Part shown: positions 31,823-40,980 of the stretch, in pieces | How the letters are laid out: each line of letters opens with the position of its first letter | Numbering within the stretch: position 1 is the first letter of the stretch | NCBI GenBank assembly: GCA_018268375.1 | Contig: JAFDWS010000003.1 | Span: 124,001-188,000 of the forward strand | Length of the DNA stretch: 64,000 nucleotides | DNA from: Armatimonadota bacterium | GTDB lineage: Bacteria; Armatimonadota; Fimbriimonadia; Fimbriimonadales; Fimbriimonadaceae | Direction: 5' to 3' | The notes under the pieces: generated by a model | What the model saw: the letters and a program-made list of their open reading frames with translations, nothing else | Database searches by the model: none | Told to the model about the DNA's origin: nothing | Made by a program: the position numbers and the translations under genes

Positions 31823-34434
31823 ACAGCAGCAAGAACAGTCATGATCTTTTCGGCTTTGTGCTCGCCCATCGAGATAGTGAGCTTATATTCACCCGGACGT
31901 ATGAAGAATTCTTGAATCCAGGGCTCTTCGCCTTGGTCGTTCAGTCTTAGATGCTCAGGTGGGACCAAGTCCCAAGTCACGCGGTTGAGTCCTGCCGCCC
32001 CAGATCCTGTTAGTTCCTTGACGATCACACCCTTCTCGCCTTCGATCTTGATCTTGACGTCGTCGCCGGTGTACTCCCGGATCCAGTAGTTGATCCTGAC
32101 GCCTCGCGGGGCATTGGGCGCACGGAACGCTTTGTGGGTCCAAACTCCGTTGTAGTTCAGGTAGCGCTTCGGGCTGCAAGCGGCGATGTCGAACAGGTGC
32201 AGAGGCGAGTCGAGCACCTCTTGAGTCAAACCACTGACCATCGACGCATCGTCAAGGATCCAGATGCTCCTGCCATGAGTACCAAGGACAAGGTCCTTCT
32301 CGCGGGGGTGCTGCCGGATATCGTCGACAGGCACGGTCGGTAACGCCTTGCCGTGCGCCTTGACCCACGTCTGCCCTCGATCAACGCTGACAAAGAAGGC
32401 TTGCTCAGTGCCGCAATAGAGCACGTCGGGATTGAGCAGGTCTTCTCGCACAACCTTGACCGCCCAGCCCTTCGGCAAGTTCGCCGTGAGATCGGTCCAA
32501 GTCCTTCCATAGTCTTCCGTCGCGAGGATGCAAGGGTCGTAGTCGTGCGTCCGGTGCCCATCGATGCTTGCATAAGCCCTGCTCTTTGCATGGGCGCTGG
32601 CAACGATCCGGGAGACATATCGCCCCTGGACATCCTTCGGCGTCGCCTTTCTCCAAGATTGACCTCCGTCGCGAGTCACGTGGATGAGGCCGTCATCAGA
32701 CCCAGCCCATATGACTCCTGCGGTCAAGGGAGACTCGGCAAGCGAAACCACCGTGCAATGTGTCTCCGCGTTCGAGCCCACCGTTTCCATCTTTGCGGGG
32801 TCGGCGGTCGTCAGGTCGGGGCTGATCTTCGTCCAGGCCCCCGACCGGGTGTCGAGCCGGAAGACGAAGTTGCCGGCATGGTAGACGACGGAAGAATCGT
32901 GTGGTGAGACGAAGAATGGTGAGTTCCAGTTGTAGCGGTGCCTGGGCTCGCCCTCCCTCGGTTCGGGAGACAGGTAGCGCTTGTCGCCGGTTTCGATATC
33001 GATCTTCGTGATGTGCCCGCCCTGCCATTCGGCGTAGACGACGTCGGGATCCTCGGGATCGAACTCCGCATGGAACCCGTCGCCCCAGAACACGTTCGTC
33101 CAGTCAGCGTTTGTGATTCCAGTGGCAGGGATCCCAGCCGCCTCGTCCTTCTCCGCCAGCCTGTTCGTCGAAGAGGGCCCCATCCACGTGCCGTTGTCCT
33201 GCAGGCCACCGATCACGCGATACGGATCGGACATGTCGAGCGAAATATTGTAGAACTGGCCCGTCGCCATCGTGTTCAGGAAGTCCCACGTTTTGCCGCG
33301 GTCAAAACTCTGGTAAACGCCACCGTCGGTGCCGTCGATCAAGTGCTCGGGATCGTTGGGATCAATGATGATGGCGTGATGGTCGGCATGGAGGATGTTG
33401 CCCCCTCCCTGATGGAACGTCTTGCCGCCATCGTCAGAGGTCTCAAGTGTCCAGCCCAGCATGTAAACGCGGTTGGCGTCTTTCGGGTCGACCTTGATCT
33501 TGCTGAAATAGAACGCCCTCGGTGAGCGGACGCTCAAGCGGGTCCACGTTTCGCCTCGGTCGTCAGACCGAAAGACACCGCCCCCGCGCATCCGATCGTC
33601 TCGAATGGAGTTGCCCCCCTCTTCAGTGCTCTCCACCACTGCGAAGATTGTCTTTGGATCGCCGAGGAAGACATCGAGGCCGATCCGACCGGTTTGCCCG
33701 GGCAGCCCCTTGGCCAACTTCTTCCAGGTGCTACCGCCGTCGGTGCTCTTGTAAATGCCGCCTTCCGCTCCGCCACTTTGGAAGCTCCATGGCGTCCTCA
33801 AGCGCTCGTACATCGCCGCATAAACGGTGTCGGGCTTAGCGGGGTCGATGGCCACGTCGCAACAGCCCGTCTTGTCGTCGATCTGCAGCACGGCCTTCCA
33901 GGTCTTGCCGCCGTTGGTCGTCTTATAGAGGCCACGGGTCGGGTTGTGTCCCCACAAGTGACCGAGGCAAGCCGCGAAGCAGACGTCTGGGTTACGTGGA
34001 TCTGCCGCAATTCGCGGGATGTCGTGGGAGTCCTCCAGACCACAATGCACCCACTTCTTGCCGCCATCCTCAGATCGATAGACGCCGTTCCCCCAACTCG
34101 AGGAGTTCCTGCCGTTGCCCTCACCGGTGCCGACCCAAAGGACAACGCCCTCCTCGCCCTTCTTGCCCTTCCGCTTTACGACCGCGACCGATCCGACAGA
34201 TGAAGTGGCTTCGTTGTCAAAGATCGGGTCGAACGTTGTGCCGCGATTTGTGGTCCGCCACAGACCCCCAGTCGCATAGGCGACATAGAAACACTTTGCG
34301 TTTCCTGGCTCGAAACAGAGGTCGCTTACTCGCCCGCCCATGACGGCGGGTCCAATCGAGCGCCAAGGCAGGCGTTTGAAATCGTCGCTCGTGAGCTTCC
34401 GCGGGGCCTTCTTTGTCTCCTGTTTGCGGGCCAT
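31816..34434 (-). CDS. VPS10/sortilin-like BNR-repeat propeller protein
   Basis: An 872-residue protein full of BNR/Asp-box repeats (GVYRSEDGGKKW, GLYKTTNGGKTW, GIYKSTDGGSTW, GVFRSDDRGETW, GLIHVTRDGGQSW, ILATEDYGRTW), which build one or two large beta-propellers as in sortilin or xyloglucanase-type enzymes. The last 120 residues form a beta-sandwich (GVRINYWIREYTGDDVKIKI). Unlike most relatives it has no signal peptide from the ATG at 34434 (MARKQETKKAPRKLTSDDF), and the longer frame gives none either, so it may be cytosolic. It lies 32 bp after the Gfo/Idh gene, probably in one operon. Substrate unknown; glycan binding or turnover would fit the neighbours. Confidence 0.8.
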   Translation of the reverse strand: MARKQETKKAPRKLTSDDFKRLPWRSIGPAVMGGRVSDLCFEPGNAKCFYVAYATGGLWRTTNRGTTFDPIFDNEATSSVGSVAVVKRKGKKGEEGVVLWVGTGEGNGRNSSSWGNGVYRSEDGGKKWVHCGLEDSHDIPRIAADPRNPDVCFAACLGHLWGHNPTRGLYKTTNGGKTWKAVLQIDDKTGCCDVAIDPAKPDTVYAAMYERLRTPWSFQSGGAEGGIYKSTDGGSTWKKLAKGLPGQTGRIGLDVFLGDPKTIFAVVESTEEGGNSIRDDRMRGGGVFRSDDRGETWTRLSVRSPRAFYFSKIKVDPKDANRVYMLGWTLETSDDGGKTFHQGGGNILHADHHAIIIDPNDPEHLIDGTDGGVYQSFDRGKTWDFLNTMATGQFYNISLDMSDPYRVIGGLQDNGTWMGPSSTNRLAEKDEAAGIPATGITNADWTNVFWGDGFHAEFDPEDPDVVYAEWQGGHITKIDIETGDKRYLSPEPREGEPRHRYNWNSPFFVSPHDSSVVYHAGNFVFRLDTRSGAWTKISPDLTTADPAKMETVGSNAETHCTVVSLAESPLTAGVIWAGSDDGLIHVTRDGGQSWRKATPKDVQGRYVSRIVASAHAKSRAYASIDGHRTHDYDPCILATEDYGRTWTDLTANLPKGWAVKVVREDLLNPDVLYCGTEQAFFVSVDRGQTWVKAHGKALPTVPVDDIRQHPREKDLVLGTHGRSIWILDDASMVSGLTQEVLDSPLHLFDIAACSPKRYLNYNGVWTHKAFRAPNAPRGVRINYWIREYTGDDVKIKIEGEKGVIVKELTGSGAAGLNRVTWDLVPPEHLRLNDQGEEPWIQEFFIRPGEYKLTISMGEHKAEKIMTVLAAVQ

Positions 34435-34466
34435 AGAGCGTCGATTATACAGTTGGGAGCGAAATT

Positions 34467-35900
34467 CTAGAGCCTGTAATACTGCTCCCACTCTTTCCTG
34501 GGCGGCGGGCCATGTAGGAGATCGTTCGCTACGCCGTGGTTGGTGATCCGCTTGTGGGCCACGTCGAACTCGAGCTTCGCATTGACCCTTTGGCAAACGA
34601 TGCCGAGAGCCATGGCCTGGCAAAGAGGGCCAGCAACGCCAAAGTGAGACCGGCATTTCTCCTCTCCCCTGCAAGCCCTCACAAAGTTCAGGAAGTGGTT
34701 CGAAGTGGTTTGGGGCACGTCCGGAAACTTCAGATCCTTCGAAGCAGCACTGGGAATGATTTCAAGGGTCGAGGCATGGGAACCGCCCTTGAAGGTCAAG
34801 CCGTCGCCGTAGATTACTTTGCCCGGCGGATGCACCTTCGTGTCGATCGTGCCTGCTGAGGGCGCTGGCATGTTTGGGTCGACGCTGACGTCGAATCCGG
34901 GAGGCAGGGGCGGAAGGTTTTTGACGCCATCGTACCAACTGAGTTCGACCGGTGGCATCTTTCCGCGAGCAGGAAACTTGAAAGCGATCGTCGAGGCCTG
35001 AGGGAAGATGAAGGGGTTGTGGCCCTCAAGAAGCACGGGATCGACCTCGTGCGGCAATCCCAAGTGCAGGAACTCATGGGCGGTGTCAAAGATGTGCGCG
35101 CCCCAGTCGCCGAGGGCTCCGTTCCCAAAGTCGTACCAAGACCGCCAGTCGCCGTTCAAATAGGTGCTGTTGAAAGGATGCTCAAGCGCGGTGGCGATCC
35201 AGCAGTCCCAGTCCATCAGCTCAGGTATCGGCTGGGCTGGCGCGTAGTCGGTCACGACCATCCCGTGCCACCTTCGCGGGCTGTTCATGAAGGCGGTGAT
35301 CTTTGTGACGTTCTTGATGATGCCCGCCTCGGTCCAGGCTTTGAACTGGAAGTAGTTCGCCTCAGAGTGACCTTGGTTGCCCATCTGGCAGGCAACTTTG
35401 TGCCTCTTCTCGGCCGCCATCAAGAGCTCGATCTGGCGGAAGCTGTGGGCCAGCGGCTTCTCGACGTAGACGTTCTTGCGCTCGGACATGGCAAGCATCG
35501 TCACCGCGAAGTGGGCGTGGTCGGGAATGCCGACGCTCACTGCGTCGAACTGGCCGCCCATCTTGTCGAACATCTCGCGGAAGTCCTGGAATCGTGCTGC
35601 GCCAGGGTGGCTCTCAAGTGCCGCCGTCGTGTGCTTGGCGCCGATCTCGGTGTCGCATAAGGCGACTATGTTCACCAGACCCGTGTCGTTGAGCGCCTTG
35701 AGGATGTCGCCGCCTCGGTTGCCGATTCCGACGCAAGCGAGATTGACCTTGTCGTTCGCGGAGACGCTCTCCAGCCGTTGAGCAGCGCCGAAGACCCCGG
35801 GCGGCAACCCCAGCGTGCTTCCAGCGGCAAAGACCCCTTTGATGAAGGACCGGCGGTTCATCCTTCCGCCCGGATTGGATTCAACCTTCTTGCTACTCAT
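34467..35900 (-). CDS. Tat-exported Gfo/Idh/MocA-family oxidoreductase
   Basis: A 477-residue NAD(P)-dependent sugar or inositol-type dehydrogenase. The N-terminus carries a Tat signal ([17 protein letters not shown]), so it is exported folded with its cofactor. The Rossmann part reads [16 protein letters not shown], and the family's active-site EKP motif is in [11 protein letters not shown]-terminal GFO_IDH_MocA domain segments include [11 protein letters not shown] and [18 protein letters not shown] 35900 overlaps the stop of the hydrolase gene by 4 bp. Such enzymes paired with DUF1080 proteins are known to make and cleave 3-keto-glycosides, so a joint pathway is likely. Confidence 0.9.
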   Translation of the reverse strand: MSSKKVESNPGGRMNRRSFIKGVFAAGSTLGLPPGVFGAAQRLESVSANDKVNLACVGIGNRGGDILKALNDTGLVNIVALCDTEIGAKHTTAALESHPGAARFQDFREMFDKMGGQFDAVSVGIPDHAHFAVTMLAMSERKNVYVEKPLAHSFRQIELLMAAEKRHKVACQMGNQGHSEANYFQFKAWTEAGIIKNVTKITAFMNSPRRWHGMVVTDYAPAQPIPELMDWDCWIATALEHPFNSTYLNGDWRSWYDFGNGALGDWGAHIFDTAHEFLHLGLPHEVDPVLLEGHNPFIFPQASTIAFKFPARGKMPPVELSWYDGVKNLPPLPPGFDVSVDPNMPAPSAGTIDTKVHPPGKVIYGDGLTFKGGSHASTLEIIPSAASKDLKFPDVPQTTSNHFLNFVRACRGEEKCRSHFGVAGPLCQAMALGIVCQRVNAKLEFDVAHKRITNHGVANDLLHGPPPRKEWEQYYRL

Positions 35901-36415
35901 GGCTTCGATCTCGTGTACCGTATCTTGATGTTCTTGAAGGAGACGCGGTCGCCGTGGTCTTGGAGCAAAATGTGGCCGTCGGCCCACTCTCCGAAACCCG
36001 GGATCGACTTGAACTTGCTTTGCGCCACTGCTTCACGGAACGCGCTCGAGCCTCTCTCATAGCTCAGAATCTTGACGCCGTTGAGCCAGTGCTCGACCTT
36101 TTTGCCGTGGACGACGATGTGTGCTGTGTTCCAGGCTCCAACCGGATTGGTACGTTTCTGTGCGCTTGCCGGAATGAGGTCATAGAGCGAGCCGACCGTA
36201 CGGTCGCCATCCCTGCCTAGCTTGGCGTCGGGATGGCGGGCGTCGTCAAGAATCTGGAACTCAAGCCCAATCGCGGAGCCCGTAGCGGCCTTTGCCCCGG
36301 TGCCAGTGATCGGGTCGAGGTTAGGTCGGCAGAAGTACTTGATCCCACTGTTCGCGCCCTCGCTGATCTTGAAATCGACCATGAGTTCGAAATCGCTGTA
36401 ACGCTTTGTGGTCAC
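35897..36415 (-). CDS. 3-keto-disaccharide hydrolase (DUF1080) family, second domain, separated by a frameshift
   Basis: The open frame (172 residues, apparent start inside the domain) holds a complete second DUF1080 beta-jelly-roll: [71 protein letters not shown] and the ending [10 protein letters not shown]. The first half of the same gene lies in the frame just upstream. Removing one G from a 7-G tract (minus strand, 36450-36444) joins ...VLPSGG to [18 protein letters not shown] with no other change. So the two frames were, or still are, one protein. Its stop overlaps the oxidoreductase start. Confidence 0.85.
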   Translation of the reverse strand: MTTKRYSDFELMVDFKISEGANSGIKYFCRPNLDPITGTGAKAATGSAIGLEFQILDDARHPDAKLGRDGDRTVGSLYDLIPASAQKRTNPVGAWNTAHIVVHGKKVEHWLNGVKILSYERGSSAFREAVAQSKFKSIPGFGEWADGHILLQDHGDRVSFKNIKIRYTRSKP

Positions 36416-37310
36416 GATGTCTCCGCCTGAAGCCGACTCGGCGCCCCCCCGAAGGCAGCACCGTCAGGACACCATCGCGAATGTCCCACCCTTTGGTTGG
36501 GAACGTCGTAAGCTTCGCCCCCCTCCAGCCCTTCGTCGTCTTCCCGTCCCAGAGCAATTGCCAGCCAGCCGCCTTCTCCCCGCGTGTCAAGGTGTTGTCC
36601 TTCGGAGTGAAGTCGGTGATCCTGAGGTTCCTCCAACGCACCTCCGCGCCCACTTTTGTGGTGTCGTCGCCAATGGTGTGGACTTGGAGCCCGATGAATC
36701 CGCGCGGTGTCATCGCATCGTGAATCGACGCGCAGGGCGTGCCGTTGAGCCACGTCTTGATCGCATCTCCCTTCGCCTCGACCCGGACGTGGTTCCAATC
36801 GCCTTGCTTGAAGAGCTTTCGCCCCTCGTCGGTGAACGCTTTGTTCGTTCCCCCGAGAGAACCTGGAAAGAGCCATCCGCGCCTGGCTTCGTCATAAATG
36901 CCGGCTGTCCACCAGCGGTCTTGCTTGGGGTCAGGGTCGATCTCGATCTGATAGCCGTGGACGCGGCCCGCCGGCACGTCGATCTTCTGGCTGTTCCACA
37001 CCAATTGGGTCGGCTGGTCGAAGCACTCACTCCGGATCTGGACTCCGGAGTTGAGCCTGGGGTCGACCTTGAAGTCGTATTCGAGCACGAAGTCGGAATA
37101 AGTGCGCTCCGAGCAGAGGAACGTGTTTTGGGTGTTCAGTACGCAACGGCCAACCAACTCGCCGTTCTCGACCGCATAGGTCGCTGCACCGCCCCGGCGG
37201 ACCCATCCAGCGAGATCTGGCGATGGGAGGATATTGGTCGCATTCTGGCCGGACGCCAAGGCGGCGGTCAGGAAACAAGGGAGCGCGATAAAAATACGGG
37301 CCTGTCTCAT
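36321..37310 (-). CDS. 3-keto-disaccharide hydrolase (DUF1080) family, first domain, frameshifted at a 7-G tract
   Basis: From ATG 37310 the protein has a signal peptide ([18 protein letters not shown]) and one full DUF1080 domain: [74 protein letters not shown], then [16 protein letters not shown], which begins the second repeat. The reading frame then breaks after VLPSGG, and the remaining 45 or so residues ([12 protein letters not shown]...) are Arg-rich out-of-frame sequence. The gene normally continues in the 35897-36415 frame. The cause is one extra G in a homopolymer: assembly error, recent mutation or phase variation. DUF1080 enzymes cleave 3-keto-glycosides outside the cytoplasm. Confidence 0.85.
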   Translation of the reverse strand: MRQARIFIALPCFLTAALASGQNATNILPSPDLAGWVRRGGAATYAVENGELVGRCVLNTQNTFLCSERTYSDFVLEYDFKVDPRLNSGVQIRSECFDQPTQLVWNSQKIDVPAGRVHGYQIEIDPDPKQDRWWTAGIYDEARRGWLFPGSLGGTNKAFTDEGRKLFKQGDWNHVRVEAKGDAIKTWLNGTPCASIHDAMTPRGFIGLQVHTIGDDTTKVGAEVRWRNLRITDFTPKDNTLTRGEKAAGWQLLWDGKTTKGWRGAKLTTFPTKGWDIRDGVLTVLPSGGRRVGFRRRHRDHKALQRFRTHGRFQDQRGREQWDQVLLPT

Positions 37311-37343
37311 CGTGGCCACCGGGATCAAGGAGTATACACAGGC

Positions 37344-37703
37344 TCAATTGGAATGGACTTGCGCCAGAGGCTCGAACTTTGCGTAAATCTCGGCAGGAGG
37401 TTCGTCGAAGTACTTGAGCAGGGCTGGGCAGAGCCATCCCTCGGCCTCGAGAGGTTCTGCCCGGTAGACATTTCCGCTCATCTCCGCCCGTAGCCACACA
37501 AACCGAACTTGGTGGTCCGGAAAGGGAACTGACGAGAAAATGAGCCGGAACCCTTTCTCCGCATCCGGGATCGAGGCAGTCAATTGATCAATGATCGCGT
37601 CCGTGCCACCGACAAAGGGCTCCTGCACCAGCCCGACCCGTGGGTCGTCAAAGACCCACATGCCAAGGTATCGGTAGGGCGCGATCACGAAAAGCGAGTT
37701 CAT
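37344..37703 (-). CDS. Small conserved protein, DUF6717-like
   Basis: A 119-residue soluble protein starting MNSLFVIAPYRYLGMWVFDD, with RVGLVQEPFVGGTDAIIDQL and later VRFVWLRAEMSGNVYRAE and GWLCPALLKYF. This resembles a family of small proteins (DUF6717 as I recall) known from planctomycetes and cyanobacteria without a known function. GGAG lies 7 nt before the ATG at 37703. Between the DUF1080 gene and tRNA-Ala, on the same strand as both. No signal peptide or membrane segment. Confidence 0.6.
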   Translation of the reverse strand: MNSLFVIAPYRYLGMWVFDDPRVGLVQEPFVGGTDAIIDQLTASIPDAEKGFRLIFSSVPFPDHQVRFVWLRAEMSGNVYRAEPLEAEGWLCPALLKYFDEPPAEIYAKFEPLAQVHSN

Positions 37704-37760
37704 TTCTGGGCTCCGAGGGGAACGGTACAGTCCTGAGCAAGTCGGCTTCGGACTGGAGGC

Positions 37761-37836
37761 TGGTGGAGGCTACCGGATTCGAACCGGTGACCCCCTGCTT
37801 GCAAAGCAGGTGCTCTCGCCGCTGAGCTAAGCCCCC
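37761..37836 (-). tRNA. tRNA-Ala (anticodon TGC), CCA encoded
   Basis: On the minus strand the acceptor GGGGGCT pairs with AGCCTCC (one G-T pair), the D arm is AGCTCAGCGGCGAGAGC, the anticodon stem CCTGC/GCAGG frames TTTGCAA (anticodon TGC) and the T arm has GGTTCGAATCC. Discriminator A and CCA are encoded at the 3' end (37764-37761). Right after it, TGGAGGCT (plus strand) occurs twice, at 37754-37761 and 37764-37771. Confidence 0.95.
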
Positions 37837-37893
37837 ACGCGAGGGAGGATTGTACCGGGCGAGCCGAACTGGTCGAAGATTGGGCCCGGTCGC

Positions 37894-38121
37894 TTAGGGA
37901 CGGACGACAGCGTCGGCGATCCCGCACCGGAACAGCAAGATGATATCGATCACAGCAGTGACTGCAATACCCACAAAGATCGGCAACCAATTCAGAAACC
38001 CGCTTGCCAGCGAGAGCGCTGCGATGACGAAGTAGATCAGCGCTCCGATCCAGCCGATGTCTTCTTCCTTGAGGCCCCAGACGAGGAGCAGGACACAGAG
38101 CCCGCCAACGAGGAACAGCAT
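37894..38121 (-). CDS. Small hydrophobic membrane protein
   Basis: A 75-residue protein made of about three membrane segments (MLFLVGGLCVLLLVWGL, IGALIYFVIAALSLASGFL, LPIFVGIAVTAVIDIILLF) with an acidic turn KEEDIGW. I do not recognise a family. It lies just after the tRNA-Ala gene in the same direction and 45 bp after the next upstream small gene, possibly co-transcribed with the two NTF2-like genes before it. Coding is supported by the coherent hydrophobic pattern and GC-rich third positions. Confidence 0.6.
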   Translation of the reverse strand: MLFLVGGLCVLLLVWGLKEEDIGWIGALIYFVIAALSLASGFLNWLPIFVGIAVTAVIDIILLFRCGIADAVVRP

Positions 38122-38166
38122 GTGTCAGATGGGACGCGAAGAGCGTTGATTCGGTTGCGCAACGAC

Positions 38167-38604
38167 TTATCGCGGCAGGGCCGGATACATTTCGCGGCTG
38201 ATCGAGCGTACGTCGACCTTCCACTTTCCATCGACCTGAACCATGTCGAGCGAGAAGTTCTCCTCGTAGGCCATCCCGCGTTCGACGTTCCGCATCACCA
38301 TCATCGAGACCGTGGCACGGTCGGGCGTCGGCCGTACATTCCCCTTGATCTGATAAACGAAGCGGTAGTACTTGGAGATGTCGAGCGTCTTGGTCCACTC
38401 CTTTCGGATCTCGTCCTTGCTCAGGGGTGGGTTAAAGTAGCTGAGGTCGACCAGGGTGTCGACGTCGGCTCGGGCCAGCGCCCTCATGAACCGGTTGCCC
38501 ACGTTCGAAGGCGATTCTCCGGCAAGGGCAACGATTCCAATGATCGCCAAAACCAGGCAGATGAGGGAGATGAGGATCCAGTTGCCACGGCCCGCTCGGC
38601 GCAT
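38167..38604 (-). CDS. Membrane-anchored NTF2-like small protein
   Basis: A 145-residue protein with an N-terminal anchor (ILISLICLVLAIIGIVAL) and an exposed domain: NVGNRFMRALARADVDTLVDL, then beta strands YYRFVYQIKGNV, ATVSMMVMRNV and VQVDGKWKVDVRSI. The order, helix pair then a curved sheet ending in 'dGkWKV', is typical of NTF2/DUF4878-like folds. The next upstream gene has the same architecture and lies 11 bp away, so they look like tandem paralogues. Function unknown. Confidence 0.6.
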   Translation of the reverse strand: MRRAGRGNWILISLICLVLAIIGIVALAGESPSNVGNRFMRALARADVDTLVDLSYFNPPLSKDEIRKEWTKTLDISKYYRFVYQIKGNVRPTPDRATVSMMVMRNVERGMAYEENFSLDMVQVDGKWKVDVRSISREMYPALPR

Positions 38605-38615
38605 CGAACGTGATT

Positions 38616-39038
38616 TTAGCCTGATTCAGGCGAGGACTGCCGGAAGGACTCTCTTACAGTGGCGGCGGGGTCGACCTGCCACATTCCTTCCCGCTTCACG
38701 AGCATATAGGGAATGACCGCAGTGCCGTAGGGCCCGCGAAAGTAAACGATCACCCTCGCTGTGTTGCCATGCTTCTCTGTCGTCGTGATCTGAGCAGTCG
38801 CGGGAGGAGCCATGAACGCGTAGACCATGTTCGCGAGTTGGGCGGTCGCCTGGCTCCGGATGTCCTCGGCGGTCACGGACTGGAGCAGCTTGGGGTTGCG
38901 CCGCATGAGCGCCTCTTGAAAGCGGGTGACCGCGCTCGCCGGGCCCGCGAACTGCTCAGCAAGGAACACCGTGAGCGTGAGCACGGCAAGCACCCCGGCC
39001 GAGACGTACGAGGCGGACTGCTTGTTCAGACTCGCCAT
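38616..39038 (-). CDS. Membrane-anchored NTF2-like small protein, paralogue
   Basis: A 140-residue protein with one N-terminal helix (YVSAGVLAVLTLTVFLAEQF) followed by AVTRFQEALMRRNPKLLQSV, QLANMVYAFM and beta strands including ARVIVYFRGPYGTAVIPY and LVKREGMWQVDPAATV. The layout mirrors the downstream neighbour (anchor, helix pair with an 'RF.eAL.R' motif, sheet ending in 'GmWqVd'). This suggests duplication within a small operon with the following gene. Function unknown. Confidence 0.6.
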   Translation of the reverse strand: MASLNKQSASYVSAGVLAVLTLTVFLAEQFAGPASAVTRFQEALMRRNPKLLQSVTAEDIRSQATAQLANMVYAFMAPPATAQITTTEKHGNTARVIVYFRGPYGTAVIPYMLVKREGMWQVDPAATVRESFRQSSPESG

Positions 39039-39127
39039 ACCGGGATTCTACCGGTGTCAATGAACCACAAGCCCTTCCCTGCGTCTCTTCCGTCATACAA
39101 TGGTGTGAGGCACCGGCAGGAGCACAG

Positions 39128-40354
39128 ATGAGCAACGATTTCAGCCGAAGGGACTTTCTAGGACGCGGGAGCATGTTGGCGGTCGGCCTGGTCGCTCCGC
39201 CTTGGCTCGCAGCGATCGCCAAGGCCGATGTGATCAGGCAGTCCAAGGGCGGGAAGGTCGATCCGGACAACGTGCTCGTGGTGTGCCAACTCTCAGGCGG
39301 CAACGACGGCCTCAACACCGTCGTCCCTTGGGCAGACGCTACCTATCGGACCTTGCGTCCGACCTTGGCGATCCCAGAAGACCAGGTCCTCAAGCTCGAT
39401 GACCAGATGGGGTTCCACCCTTCCATGACCGCCGTCGCCGAGTTGTTCAAGCAGGGCAAAGTGGCTGTGATCCAAGGCGTGGGGTACCCCAATCCCAACC
39501 GGTCGCACTTCAAGAGCATGGACATCTGGCAATCGGCCGACCCCGTGGGGAACAGGCTCAAGTACGGGTGGATCGGACGCGCATTCGATATTCGTTCGGA
39601 GAAGAACGCGTTGTCACCGGTGGCCGGTATTGGGCTGTCCGTCGAAAAACCGATGGCCCTCCAAGCCGATCATGCCAGCATTCCATGCTTCGCCAGCCTG
39701 GCCGATATCCAGGCAATGGTAGGCGATCCCGATACGGAGCGGATGTTGCGGCAGATCCAAGGCTCGGACGCGACCGGCTCGACCAAAGTGATCCAGCAAG
39801 CGAACAAAAGCGCGCTCGACGCCATGACGGAATTGAAATCGAAGCTGGCGGGCTTTGCGCCCAAGCAGACCTATGGTCCAGACGCCTTTGGGCAAGGCTT
39901 CAAGCAGATCGCCCAGATCGTAGCCTCGTCTCCCGCTACTCGGGTCGTTTATTTCAGTGCCGGGGGCTTCGACACCCATAGCCGGCAGGCTGACTCTCAT
40001 GCGCGCTTGCTCAAGAACTTCAGCGAAGCGGTCGGCGCCTTCCAGGCCGAGATTGAAGCCCTTGGCAAGGCCAAGAAGGTCATTGTCCTCGTTTTCAGCG
40101 AGTTTGGCCGGCGCTCTTATGAAAACGGCTCCGCAGGCACGGACCACGGCAAGGCTGCTCCTATGCTCTTGATCGGCCAAAGCGTCAAGGGCGGCTTCCA
40201 TGGCCCGAAGCCAGACCTGCAACGGCTTGATGATGGGGACGTCACCTTTACCACGGACTTCAGGCAGGTCTACGCGACAGCGCTGGATGACTGGATGGGT
40301 GTCGATAGCGGCGTCGTCTTGGGCGAGAGCTTTACACGACTCTCCGTGCTCTAG
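39128..40354 (+). CDS. Tat-exported DUF1501 protein
   Basis: A 408-residue protein of the DUF1501 family (alkaline-phosphatase/sulfatase-like fold). The Tat signal is SRRDFLGRGSMLAVGLVAPP. Family motifs are VVCQLSGGNDGLNTVVP near the start, RSHFKSMDIWQSAD, VVYFSAGGFDTHSRQ and VLVFSEFGRRSYENGSAGTDHG, which hold the conserved Asp, His and Ser-type metal or catalytic residues. DUF1501 genes usually sit beside a DUF1800 gene; none is here. Its TAG stop shares bases with the TAG of convergent lipB (CTAG at 40351-40354). The substrate is unknown. Confidence 0.9.
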   Translation: MSNDFSRRDFLGRGSMLAVGLVAPPWLAAIAKADVIRQSKGGKVDPDNVLVVCQLSGGNDGLNTVVPWADATYRTLRPTLAIPEDQVLKLDDQMGFHPSMTAVAELFKQGKVAVIQGVGYPNPNRSHFKSMDIWQSADPVGNRLKYGWIGRAFDIRSEKNALSPVAGIGLSVEKPMALQADHASIPCFASLADIQAMVGDPDTERMLRQIQGSDATGSTKVIQQANKSALDAMTELKSKLAGFAPKQTYGPDAFGQGFKQIAQIVASSPATRVVYFSAGGFDTHSRQADSHARLLKNFSEAVGAFQAEIEALGKAKKVIVLVFSEFGRRSYENGSAGTDHGKAAPMLLIGQSVKGGFHGPKPDLQRLDDGDVTFTTDFRQVYATALDDWMGVDSGVVLGESFTRLSVL

Positions 40355-40980
40355 CCAAACACCTGGCAGAACGCCGCCGACAACGGCGCCTTCGCATCTT
40401 CGACAGAGACTGGTGCGCTCGTCTCTTGGCTCAGGCTCGTCACGCCATAGCCCACGATTCCGCACGGAACGATCAGATCGAAGGCTGAGACGTCTGGGGC
40501 GCAGTTCAGGGCTATTCCGTGCAAGCTGACCCACCGTTTGACTTTGACGCCGATGGCCGCTACCTTCTTGGGAGGCGCTTGCCCGAGCCAGACGCCTGTG
40601 TGGGGCGGGAACCGCCATCCCTCGAGCCCGAAATGGCGGATTCCGACGATGACGGCTTCCTCCAAGTCTCGCATCCACTTATGGAGGTCCTGTCCGTGCC
40701 GCTTCAGGTCGAAGATCGGATAGAGGACGAGTTGCCCCGGCCCGTGGTAGGTGACGTCGCCCCCGCGGTCCGTCCGAACCACCTCGATTCCTCGCTCTGC
40801 GTATTCCGGGGTCGAGAAGAGCAGGTTCTCCTCGTGAAAGCTCGCGCCCAAAGTCAGAACGGGATCGTGCTCGACCAAGACGAGGGTGTCTTCCGCTCCC
40901 TCCATGACGTCGGCGGCGATCCGCTTCTGCTCTTCCCAGGCGGGCAAGTAGCCCGCACGTCCGAGGTCGACGATCCTCAT
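40351..40980 (-). CDS. lipB: Octanoyltransferase LipB
   Basis: Moves octanoate from acyl carrier protein to lipoyl domains, the first step of lipoate synthesis. It has 209 residues with the family signature RGGDVTYHGPGQLVLYPIF, the catalytic lysine in KKVAAIGVKVKRW and the catalytic cysteine in LIVPCGIVGYGVTSL. LHGIALNC is also typical. It starts within the stop of the cyclase gene (ATGA, 40977-40980), so the two are coupled. lipA is not in the window. Confidence 0.95.
   Translation of the reverse strand: MRIVDLGRAGYLPAWEEQKRIAADVMEGAEDTLVLVEHDPVLTLGASFHEENLLFSTPEYAERGIEVVRTDRGGDVTYHGPGQLVLYPIFDLKRHGQDLHKWMRDLEEAVIVGIRHFGLEGWRFPPHTGVWLGQAPPKKVAAIGVKVKRWVSLHGIALNCAPDVSAFDLIVPCGIVGYGVTSLSQETSAPVSVEDAKAPLSAAFCQVFG

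Noticed and set aside
36408..37493. 361-residue plus-strand frame over the DUF1080 gene
   Set aside because: Antisense to a clear signal-peptide and DUF1080 coding sequence, with no family motifs.
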